Origin: Chryseobacterium sp. G0186
GTDB taxonomy: Bacteria; Bacteroidota; Bacteroidia; Flavobacteriales; Weeksellaceae
Reading direction: 5' to 3'
DNA: 64,000 nt
Assembly: GCF_003815675.1 (NCBI RefSeq)
Contig: NZ_CP033918.1
Span: 1,488,001-1,552,000, forward strand
Shown here: positions 46,202 through 54,075 of the stretch, one piece after another
Layout: each line of letters starts with the position of its first letter
How positions within the stretch are numbered: the first letter of the stretch is position 1
Made by a program: the position numbers and the translations under genes
Notes under the pieces: model-generated
Told to the model about the DNA's origin: nothing
What the model saw: only the letters and a program-made list of their open reading frames with translations
The model's database searches: none

Positions 46202-48196
46202 TTACAATGTTTCCTTCAACCAGTCGAAGAATTCTCTCTGCCATACCAATCCGTTTTGTGGATGAAGTACCCAGTGATTTTCATTCGGGAAATATACCAA
46301 TTTAGACTTTAAGCCTCTTAGTTTTGCAGCCTGGAAAGCTTCCTGCCCCTGCTCGTAAGGTACACGGAAATCAATTCCTCCCTGAACGATCATGATTGGC
46401 TTATTCCATTTTTCTACGAAGTTGCTTGGGTTGAATTCCGTATATGCTTTTGGCTGTGGTTTGTCCCATGGAGAACCAATATCCCAGTTTGCAAACCAAA
46501 GTTCTTCGGTGGTTAGGTACCAAGATTTCATATCAAATAATCCATCGTGTGCAATGAATGTTTTGAATCTGTTTTCATGGATTCCTGCCAACATAAATAC
46601 GCTGTACCCTCCATAACTTGCTCCTACTGCTGCTACTCTATCTCCATCTACATAAGGTAACGTCTTTGCATAGTCTGTAGCTGCCAGATAATCTCTCATA
46701 GGCTGGCCTCCCCAGTCTTTTGAAATCTCTTCGTTCCATTTTGTTCCCCATCCCGGCATACCTCTTCTGTTGGGAGCCACTACGATATAATCGTTTGCTG
46801 TCATTAGGGCAAAGTTCCATCTTACACTAAAATATTGCGTTAATGCAGACTGTGGACCTCCCTGGCAGTATACCAATGTTGGATATTTTTTATTCGGATC
46901 AAAGTTAGGTGGATAGTGGAACCATACTCCCATTTCTTTACCATCCGAAGTTTTTACCATTTTAAGTTCAGATTTACCTTGGGCTAACTTAGCATAAGCA
47001 TCTTTATTAGCTTCAGTAACCTGCTTCATTTCTCCATTTTTAAGGTTTACAGAGAAAAGTTCCGTAGCATGGTTTACATCTGTTCTTCCTACTAAAAGTG
47101 AAGTTTTATTATCTGTGAAGATCTCGTTAACGTCAAAATCTCCTTTTGTAATCTGCTGTACCTTTGCAGATTTAGCATCCAATGAGAAAAGTTGCTTTGT
47201 TCCTCTGTAGGCTGCCGTGAAATAGATCGTTTTTGAATCTGCTCCCCAAAGAACATCTCCGGAAACACTGTCATCCCAACCTGTCGTAAGGTTTGTTATT
47301 TTCCCTGACTTCCAATCCATGATTTTCACATCATTTTTGTCAGCCTCATACCCGTCTCTTGCCATACTCTGCCAAACCAATGATTTTCCATCCGGACTGA
47401 ACTTAGGATTAACATCGTAACCTTTGTTAGCTTCCGTTAAGTTTTTGGTTGTTCCGGTGGCCATGTCATAGGCAAAAATATCAGTATTGGTACTTGTTGC
47501 ATACTCTTTACCGCTCTTAGGTTTTGTAACATATAAAAGCTGTGCAGAATCCGGGCTCCAGATAAAATCCTCAGCCCCCCCGAAAGGTCTTTGAGGTGAA
47601 TCCCATGTTTTCCCCTCCAATAGATCCTTGGCAGCATCTACTTTATCAGAAGTATTCACTACAAATACGTGGTTATATTTCCCTTCGTTGAAGTAATCCC
47701 AGTGTCTGTGGTTTAGGTCTGTGTATACCTGAGCCGTAGTTTTAGGAGTATCACTATACTTATCCTTACCCATCAGCTTTTCTACCAGAACCTGCTTGCT
47801 GAATGCAATTCTTTTTCCATCCGGAGAAATAACCACATTGTCAGCTTCACCAATGGTATAGAATTCTGCCCATGTTTTTCCGGCATCCTTTGAAAGGTAA
47901 ATGTTATCTCCTTCCTGTGCATAGATTCCGTTTTTATCCCACTGAATCAGGGCTTTTTTACCGAAATCAATTTTGGAAGACTGGTTATTAAGAACATTCA
48001 GAAAATAGTTCTCATTTTTTGTTTTCTCTGTTTTCAGGTCTACCTGTCCTACTTTATAAATAAGAGAAGCCTGGTCCGGTGAAACTGCCTGTACTCCTAC
48101 TTTTTTCAAAGTCCAAAGAATTTCAGGCGTCATTACTTGTTGTGCATTCATTAAAAGCGGAGCTGCCAGCGCCAGCAGACTGTACTTAAGTTTCAT
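46202..48196 (-). CDS. S9-family serine peptidase (second copy)
   Basis: 664 residues from ATG 48196, which begins the signal peptide MKLKYSLLALAAPLLMNAQ; a longer frame adds 17 non-signal residues. Beta-propeller (ISPDGKRIAFSK, FSPDGKSLVWQS) followed by a hydrolase domain with Ser527 in GASYGGYSV, acid near GGIDFRVPYEQG and His in NENHWVL. Paralogous in design to the gene at 6277; ALTQYFSVRWNF and PNRRGMPGWG give DPP-type character. Peptide degradation in the periplasm. Confidence 0.9.
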   Translation of the reverse strand: MKLKYSLLALAAPLLMNAQQVMTPEILWTLKKVGVQAVSPDQASLIYKVGQVDLKTEKTKNENYFLNVLNNQSSKIDFGKKALIQWDKNGIYAQEGDNIYLSKDAGKTWAEFYTIGEADNVVISPDGKRIAFSKQVLVEKLMGKDKYSDTPKTTAQVYTDLNHRHWDYFNEGKYNHVFVVNTSDKVDAAKDLLEGKTWDSPQRPFGGAEDFIWSPDSAQLLYVTKPKSGKEYATSTNTDIFAYDMATGTTKNLTEANKGYDVNPKFSPDGKSLVWQSMARDGYEADKNDVKIMDWKSGKITNLTTGWDDSVSGDVLWGADSKTIYFTAAYRGTKQLFSLDAKSAKVQQITKGDFDVNEIFTDNKTSLLVGRTDVNHATELFSVNLKNGEMKQVTEANKDAYAKLAQGKSELKMVKTSDGKEMGVWFHYPPNFDPNKKYPTLVYCQGGPQSALTQYFSVRWNFALMTANDYIVVAPNRRGMPGWGTKWNEEISKDWGGQPMRDYLAATDYAKTLPYVDGDRVAAVGASYGGYSVFMLAGIHENRFKTFIAHDGLFDMKSWYLTTEELWFANWDIGSPWDKPQPKAYTEFNPSNFVEKWNKPIMIVQGGIDFRVPYEQGQEAFQAAKLRGLKSKLVYFPNENHWVLHPQNGLVWQREFFDWLKETL

Positions 48197-48247
48197 ATGT
48201 TGATATTCATTTTTTAGCGGAATAATGAATTCTACAGATTTCATCAA

Positions 48248-48619
48248 TTCCTTTTATTAAATTCAAAGAATGCCAAAGTTAATATTTAAAATAAAATGTA
48301 CCGAAAGAATTAACATTAAAATTGGTTTTATTCGTAAAATGATGAAGAAAGCAAATAAGACAGACAAAGCGAATAAATAAAATGAATAAAGAATATGTAG
48401 AAAAATCATCAAATACACTTTCAAACTCCAACTCCTCCAACTCTCCAACTCTAATACACTCAAACCCGCCAACAAAAAAGCCCGCCGGCACAAAACCAAC
48501 GGACTTTTTATTTTTTATATTCACTTTAGCGTGGATACTAAATATAATAGACAAAGATCATTGTAAAAAATCAATTATGGAATTCAATTAATGCTATTTA
48601 AAGCCTATTTAAACAAAAT
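48248..48619. other. Repeat-rich intergenic region left of the IS
   Basis: Holds a CTCCAACTCTCC low-complexity tract (48419-48466) and a GC-rich imperfect hairpin AAAAAAGCCCGCCGG ... GGACTTTTT (48473-48510). Two overlapping short frames here are judged spurious. Confidence 0.5.
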
Positions 48620-48703
48620 GAGGCTGTCTCAAAAGTGAGGCAGTCTTTTTTATTCAAAAAAGAGGCTGTCTCAAAAGTGAGGCAGTCTTTTTTATTCAAA
48701 AAA
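48620..48703 (+). repeat. Tandemly duplicated IS left end
   Basis: A 42-base unit starting GAGGCTGTCTCAAAAGTGAG occurs twice in a row (48620-48661, 48662-48703). It matches the complement of the right end at 50181-50205. Confidence 0.9.
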
Positions 48704-48751
48704 AGGAAAGCGAAAGCTTTCCTAATTGTATCAAATTGATTAATTTGCTGT

Positions 48752-50088
48752 GTGTTAAGTACATCAAAAGTAGTCTTTAAAGATTACAATCCCAAAGAAA
48801 ATTTGCTTTTTCCTCCCAATTTATCGGAGTTGATTGATGAAAAGCATCCTGTAAAAATAGTTTCGGACATCATTGACGGGCTGGATATTAAAAGCTTAGT
48901 CAACACCTACAAACCTGGCGGAACTTCGTGCTATCATCCGAAAATGCTTTTGAAAGTTTTAATTTACGGTTATTTGAGTAATATCTATTCGAGCCGTAAA
49001 ATAGAACAGGCCTTGAAGGAAAACATCCATTTTATGTGGGTTTCTGCAATGAGCCGTCCCGACCATAATACCATCAACAGATTTCGCAGCCAGCGTTTGA
49101 AGGGCGAGATTAAAGCCATCTTCACACAAATCGTTCTTCTTTTAGAGAAAGAAGGTTTGGTAAGTCTGGAAACCACTTTTGTAGACGGCACAAAGATAGA
49201 AGCCAATGCCAACCGCTATACTTTTGTCTGGGGAAAAGCCATCAAAAACATAAAGCAAGAATTTCCCAGCAACTGGAAGAACTTTGGAATTATGCGGAAA
49301 AAGTGGCAAAAGATGAGCTTCAGGATACAGAGAATATTGATTTTAAAGAGGTAGATTCTGAAAAAGTAACTCAAACCATCACAAAGATCAATGAGGTTCT
49401 GAGAGATAAAAAAGCACCTTCAAAAGTCCGTCAGAAGCTGAATTATGCCAAGAAAAACTGGGCTGCCAATTTAGATAAATATAAGAAACAACAGGAAATA
49501 TTAGGAAGCAGAAATTCTTATTCCAAGACGGATACCGATGCAACATTTATGCGGATGAAGGATGATCATATGCAAAACGGGCAGCTAAAACCGGCTTACA
49601 ATCTGCAGATTTCCACCAACAGACAATTTATTTTACATTATTCCATACATCCCAACCCAACCGATACCAAAACATTAGAATCTCATTTACAGGGTTTTGA
49701 AGAGAGCTATCAGAAAGTTCCAAAAGAGCTTGTAGCGGATGCAGGATATGGCTCGGAAGAAAACTATAACTTATTGAAATATAGAAAAATAAAGGCTTAT
49801 GTAAAATACAATTACTTTACAAAAGACCAAAAGTCAGGACAGATAACCACTTCACAGAATAATCCTAAACTGGCAAAAATCAGGGAAAAGATTTTCAAAC
49901 TTCTTAATACCCCAAAAGGCGTCAGGCTACGCAAACAGCGATGTCACGATGTTGAACCTGTTTTCGCCCAGCTCAAACACAACAAAAATTTTAAACGCTT
50001 CCTGCTTAGGGGAAAAATTAAGGCCGAGCTGGAAATCGGCATACTTGCCATTGCCCATAATCTCAAGAAAATGGCAAAAGCAGCCTGA
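48752..50088 (+). pseudogene. IS1182-like transposase with one frameshift
   Basis: GTG at 48752 opens LSTSKVVFKDYNPKENLLFPPNLSELIDEKHPVK, DUF772-type N-terminus with GYLSNIYSSRKIEQALKEN, and FVDGTKIEANANRYTFVWGKAIK. The frame is then lost near 49250; the downstream frame KARISQQLEELWNYAEKVAKDELQD carries the DDE-type C-terminus (MKDDHMQNGQLKPAYN, DAGYGSEENY, QRCHDVEPVFAQLK). Restoring one A in the run around 49255 would join them as about 445 residues. Likely inactive, unless it is an assembly error. Confidence 0.8.
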
Positions 50089-50212
50089 AAAAGACTGCTT
50101 TTTTAAATTTCTATCTTCCTTTTTCAAAATTTTTTAAATACAACAACTGAAAAAGCTTTTTGTTAACATAAAAACAAAAAGAGACTGTCCTTTTGAGACA
50201 GCCTCATTTTTG

Positions 50213-50782
50213 TTATTGCTTTGTTAGAATTATAGGTTTTCCGTCTGGCATTAACGTTTTATAACCACTTGGACAACTAGCTATAATATCTCTATCTTGT
50301 GTAAAAGCAAGCCTCATTTGATTTAAATTATTAGGATCAGGGAAAGATAGGTAAACATATCCTTTGTCATTACATTCTGCATTCCCTGAATAATATAGTT
50401 GATACTTGGTTAAGTTTTTATCAAAGAAATGGCCTTTAAAATGTGTGCTGGCATCAGAAACACTCATTGTACTTTCCAATATTGATCCATCACTTTTTTT
50501 TATAGTCATTCTCCCTACTAAAATATCCCAAAATATATCATTAAGCCAACCTCCATCATCATCTTTCTTGGAAAATCGAAATTCGTAAGTTCTTCCATCT
50601 ACAGAAGTTCCTTTCCAAGTTCCAACAAATTTTCCTAATAGATTGGTATTGTCCTTTGCATTTGTATAATTGGGGCATGGATATAGGTCAGCTTGGCATT
50701 CTGATAATTGTTTTAGGGTGATTGTTTGTGCATTACAAAAAAAGGTCCCTAGATATAAAAGAAAAGTTATTATATATTTCAT
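50213..50782 (-). CDS. Secreted DUF6705-like protein
   Basis: 189 residues from ATG 50782, which starts signal peptide MKYIITFLLYLGTFFCNAQ. Mature: DNTNLLGKFVGTWKGTSVDGRTYEFRFSKK and VGRMTIKKSDGSILESTMSV resemble small Chryseobacterium DUF6705-type proteins (low certainty). Follows the lipoprotein gene by 13 bases. Stop lies 7 bases from the IS right end. Confidence 0.65.
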   Translation of the reverse strand: MKYIITFLLYLGTFFCNAQTITLKQLSECQADLYPCPNYTNAKDNTNLLGKFVGTWKGTSVDGRTYEFRFSKKDDDGGWLNDIFWDILVGRMTIKKSDGSILESTMSVSDASTHFKGHFFDKNLTKYQLYYSGNAECNDKGYVYLSFPDPNNLNQMRLAFTQDRDIIASCPSGYKTLMPDGKPIILTKQ

Positions 50783-50795
50783 AGTAATATTTTTA

Positions 50796-52091
50796 TTATT
50801 GGCATGGTGTTTCAGACACATCAGTTTTTGTTGAATTTAAGGTTTTCTTTACAGTTGTGCCATCACTATTTATTTTTACAAGAGTAATACCCTTTACATA
50901 CATTACCTCATCGATGAACTTTAGAAAATTCATTTCATCTGACTTCCCTTTATGTTTACTAAAATATTCTTTATACATCTCATTGTAATCTGTTTTTGTA
51001 TTAGCATATAAAGTTTTAATCTGATTGCTATTTCCTGTAAATCTAATCTGATAATTTCCTTTACCTGAAACCATAATAGCATAGATGTCATCTAAAGGCG
51101 TACCATTTTGTTGTGCAAGAGCTACCATCTGGTTAAAATATATAACATCTGCAGGAGAGAATATTTTAAAACCCAATCGCATATTTCCATCTGGGTCTTG
51201 ATAATCATTAACATGTGTATGCATATAACCTTTCATATCACCTGTTGGATCACCTAATGATAAAGAATTTGAATTATCATTTGTAGATGCAGTATCCTTA
51301 TATTCCCATACCCCATCTTTCTTCTCAACCCAACCTGTTTCTTTCTTTTCATCTAGATTAGTTTCCAATACACCAACTTTAGATTGAAATTCAGGTGTAT
51401 TTTGGCTTTTCATTTTTGCACATGGATCGGTAGGAGTATTCGTGTTAGGTGTGCCCGAACTTCCACTGCTTCCACTACCATCTCCGTAGTCTCCATTTCC
51501 ACCATCCATATCATGTCCATCACCACCCGGATCTTCATCCCATGGGTCAGGTTTTGATAATTGTGGTTTTTTTACAATGATAATAACTTCTCCCACATCA
51601 ATAGTCCTATTCAGTGAAAGGGAGGTATAATATTGTTGGAAAATATTGATAAGGTAATCACGATCAGGATGGCCCTCCTTATAAACATCAAAGTAAAGAT
51701 AATCTCTTTCTGCATTAATTACCCCACCGATTACAGCGGTAACTTTTCCATCGGTAAGCATGGGAAACATTAATAGTTTTCTGCCATTCTCCAAATCCAT
51801 ATCCTGTGAGGATACTTTTAAATCTACTATTCCATACTTGTTTTCGAGTTCAGTTTTCTTTTCCGGATAATTGTTGAAGTAGGCGAGCATGGAGTTCCCA
51901 AAGGGGAATGCATAGTTGTTGGATTCTGTGTTTTTAGAAAGGCTTTTTTCCTTTTCAAAGCGTTCAAAAAAGGCAATTTTCTCCTTTTGTGCCTGTTCTG
52001 TGCTCGTCATCATCTCATCAGTCCTACAAGAATTTAGGGAAACAGATAATGTAGACAGCAATAAAAGGCCATAGACTAATTTTTTTTTCAT
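50796..52091 (-). CDS. Lipoprotein with JAMM-like H-x-H ... S-x-x-D region
   Basis: 431 residues from ATG 52091. Lipobox at LSVSLNSC. An N-terminal domain (~30-190), a Gly/Asp/Ser-rich linker (GDGHDMDGGNGDYGDGSG), then a C-terminal domain with GYMHTHVNDYQDPDG (His291, His293) and FSPADVIYF (Ser312, Asp315). JAMM metalloprotease sites are H-x-H then S-x-x-D, but usually with 7-10 residues between, here 18, and a candidate upstream Glu is not clear. Chryseobacterium encodes many such lipoproteins; function unknown. -7 TATATTTG at 52117-52110. Confidence 0.75.
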   Translation of the reverse strand: MKKKLVYGLLLLSTLSVSLNSCRTDEMMTSTEQAQKEKIAFFERFEKEKSLSKNTESNNYAFPFGNSMLAYFNNYPEKKTELENKYGIVDLKVSSQDMDLENGRKLLMFPMLTDGKVTAVIGGVINAERDYLYFDVYKEGHPDRDYLINIFQQYYTSLSLNRTIDVGEVIIIVKKPQLSKPDPWDEDPGGDGHDMDGGNGDYGDGSGSSGSSGTPNTNTPTDPCAKMKSQNTPEFQSKVGVLETNLDEKKETGWVEKKDGVWEYKDTASTNDNSNSLSLGDPTGDMKGYMHTHVNDYQDPDGNMRLGFKIFSPADVIYFNQMVALAQQNGTPLDDIYAIMVSGKGNYQIRFTGNSNQIKTLYANTKTDYNEMYKEYFSKHKGKSDEMNFLKFIDEVMYVKGITLVKINSDGTTVKKTLNSTKTDVSETPCQ

Positions 52092-52109
52092 AAGCATTTT
52101 TGTTTTTTG

Positions 52110-52117
52110 CAAATATA
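52110..52117 (-). promoter_or_regulatory. -7 box TATATTTG of the lipoprotein gene
   Basis: Exact consensus on the minus strand, with the expected start site about 12 bases before the ATG at 52091. Confidence 0.6.
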
Positions 52118-52215
52118 GAATTTAATTCTTTCCTGTGTGATTTTTTATCACGATGATAAAAATATAATATATTTTAAGGCTAACATTAAGGGAATCCGTA
52201 ACATTCTTATAAAAT

Positions 52216-52243
52216 AAAAATGCACTCAAATGAGTGCATTTTT
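52216..52243 (-). terminator. Rho-independent terminator (symmetric)
   Basis: Thirteen-base stem AAAAATGCACTCA / TGAGTGCATTTTT, two-base loop, downstream of the holin-family gene. Confidence 0.85.
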
Positions 52244-52357
52244 ATTTTGGTTTAAATAATCTCTAAACATTCTTTAAAATGTTTGAATTTTCCAGTTAAA
52301 TATTGGCAGTTATAGCGATTATTTTTTACTTTTGGTTTCGCGATTATATTCAATCAA

Positions 52358-52702
52358 TTAATCTCCATCGGAGAACATTGAGTTCGCCAATGAGGTAACA
52401 ATTGACAACAGGATACTAAAGATAAATGCCCACCAGAAGCCATCTACCACCATGCTATCTATAAAATAATCGGCAAGCATAATGATCCCTGCATTGATGA
52501 CCAAGGCAAAGAATCCAAGGGTAATGATGGTAAGCGGAAGACCGAAAAGGCTTAAAATAGGCTTCACAAATATGTTTAAAACCCCTAGTACAATCGCAAA
52601 GATAATAGCGGTTGAAAACCCTTCAAAATGTACTCCCGGTAAAACTTTAGTTAAAAGATAGGCAACTATTGCCGTTACAAACAATCGGATAATTAAATTC
52701 AT
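52358..52702 (-). CDS. Phage-holin-4_2/YvlD-like membrane protein
   Basis: 114 residues, four membrane segments (LFVTAIVAYLLTKVLPGV, IIFAIVLGVLNIFVKPIL, TIITLGFFALVINAGIIML, WWAFIFSILLSIVTSLAN). Matches the DUF with 'phage holin 4_2' label (YvlD of Bacillus), which is a housekeeping membrane protein despite its name. No phage genes nearby. Monocistronic. Confidence 0.85.
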   Translation of the reverse strand: MNLIIRLFVTAIVAYLLTKVLPGVHFEGFSTAIIFAIVLGVLNIFVKPILSLFGLPLTIITLGFFALVINAGIIMLADYFIDSMVVDGFWWAFIFSILLSIVTSLANSMFSDGD

Positions 52703-52817
52703 TTCTTTATTTTTTTAATAGTTATGGGGGATATGGAGCAAAAGCCATTCCATTTCAGACAAAAAGATTTCATCAAAACTCTTTATTTTAAGGAATATTT
52801 CATGCAATACCCTTCTG

Positions 52818-53240
52818 TTATTTTATTTTCATCATGGTCACCAATGAGGTTGCCACATGACTCTCCGATTCTGAATTTTCATTCCGAACGTAGATCTCTG
52901 TTCTTATCACACTTATTTTGGTTCCACCCTTGATCACATAGGCCTTTGAAACCAATGCGTCCCCCATTGCAGGACGCAGATAGTTTACCTTGAGCTCAAC
53001 CGTTACCACATAGCAGTCTTCCGCATAATGGCTTACGGCAGCATACCCTGAGGAAACATCCACCAAAGAGGCAATCATTGCTCCGTTAAACATTCCTGCC
53101 TTTCTAGTCATGATTTCCATCTTGGGGATTTTAATGGATACAAAATCCGTTTCCAATTCCAGCAATTCTGCTTTATAAAATTTTAAAGTTTCTGAACGGT
53201 TGAAGCTGTCTGTAACAAGTTTTCTTTTCTCTGGGGTCAT
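52818..53240 (-). CDS. PaaI-type hotdog-fold thioesterase
   Basis: 140 residues. MFNGAMIASLVDVSSGYAAVSHYAEDCYVVTVELKVNYLRPAMGD is the PaaI/DUF4442 hotdog core, with N and D near the catalytic site (FNGAMIASLVD). Probably cleaves acyl-CoA. Stands alone. Confidence 0.85.
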   Translation of the reverse strand: MTPEKRKLVTDSFNRSETLKFYKAELLELETDFVSIKIPKMEIMTRKAGMFNGAMIASLVDVSSGYAAVSHYAEDCYVVTVELKVNYLRPAMGDALVSKAYVIKGGTKISVIRTEIYVRNENSESESHVATSLVTMMKIK

Positions 53241-53333
53241 TGCTTTTTAAATTTGAATGTAAATGTAAAGATTGATTTAAAGATTAAAGAATGAGTAGCC
53301 TAAAATTTTTACAACATTTTTTATTAAAAAGAT

Positions 53334-53341
53334 TAATTTTG
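53334..53341 (+). promoter_or_regulatory. -7 box TAATTTTG
   Basis: Exact TAnnTTTG 19 bases before ATG 53360. Confidence 0.55.
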
Positions 53342-53359
53342 TGGTTAAGAGATCATTCA

Positions 53360-53782
53360 ATGGAGTTAAAAAAGGTATTTCTTTCTTTTAGTTTTCTCAT
53401 ATATGGTATGTTTCAGGCACAAACCCTGCATTTGTATGGAGGTGCAGATCAAAATCAATATCTGGGATGTTTAAACTGTGACACTTTTGATAAAAACTCT
53501 ATATGGAACAAGTTTAGTGACTTTGGAAATGTATACAGTTCAAAATCGATCTGGAATACCTATGGAAACTATGGAAGTACATACAGTACTTACTCTCCGT
53601 GGAACAGCTATGCATCATATCCTCCGGTCATTGTGGACCAGGATGGTAATTTCTTTGGGTTTCTTACCCTGAATACTTATAAATCTGAAAGATCAGACCT
53701 GGAATTAGCCCTAATCTTATGCAGATATCATGAGGATATCAAAGCGGATATCAGTGGATGGTATGAAAAGCTGTTTAGATAA
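53360..53782 (+). CDS. Secreted protein with W-N-x-Y/F-G repeats
   Basis: 140 residues from ATG 53360 (a longer frame upstream is not needed; the signal peptide is MELKKVFLSFSFLIYGMFQAQ). The mature part has repeated units SIWNKFSDFGNVYSS / SIWNTYGNYGSTYST / SPWNSYASYPP, then IVDQDGNFFGFLTLN. This repeat family is widespread in bacteria from memory, with no known function. Confidence 0.75.
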   Translation: MELKKVFLSFSFLIYGMFQAQTLHLYGGADQNQYLGCLNCDTFDKNSIWNKFSDFGNVYSSKSIWNTYGNYGSTYSTYSPWNSYASYPPVIVDQDGNFFGFLTLNTYKSERSDLELALILCRYHEDIKADISGWYEKLFR

Positions 53783-54075
53783 TTATCGTTTTCATTCAAG
53801 AATCGTGAATTATTCAAATAAAATTGTAAAATTGACAGCAAGGTCGAAATGATTTTTAGCATATTTACAATTTATTCTGAATCATAACTTTTTATATTAA
53901 TTCATTCCGTAACAAACTGTAAATGATAAATTTGAAATAATTTAACATTATCAAAAGAATGAATAGTACTGCTGGCTAGCGCTCTTCATGAAATCCCGTA
54001 ATCAAGATTTAACACTCTATTAAGAAATAAATATCCATCTTTGCAGCCTTAAATTCAAACACGCTAGTTTATTTC

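Larger units (their letters stand above)
48620..50205 (+). mobile_element. IS1182-family-like insertion sequence
   Basis: Terminal inverted repeats GAGGCTGTCTCAAAAG (left, duplicated) and complement at 50181-50205 (right), enclosing a transposase with DUF772 and DDE domains that is split by a frameshift. Total about 1.59 kb including the doubled end. Flanks (ACAAAAT on the left, ATTTTTG on the right) show no clear target duplication. The right end abuts the stop of the neighbouring gene and its hairpin may serve as that gene's terminator. Confidence 0.85.

Noticed and set aside
48263..48591. Short overlapping open frames on both strands left of the IS
   Set aside because: Composed largely of low-complexity repeat and hairpin sequence, with no signal peptide or recognisable domain.
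48752..50088. Programmed frameshift in the transposase
   Set aside because: IS1182-type elements normally encode a single uninterrupted transposase, and no typical slippery heptamer is seen at the junction; a mutation or sequence error is simpler.
52358..52702. Prophage evidence from the 'phage holin' family protein
   Set aside because: The YvlD-type family is chromosomal and no other phage gene is near.
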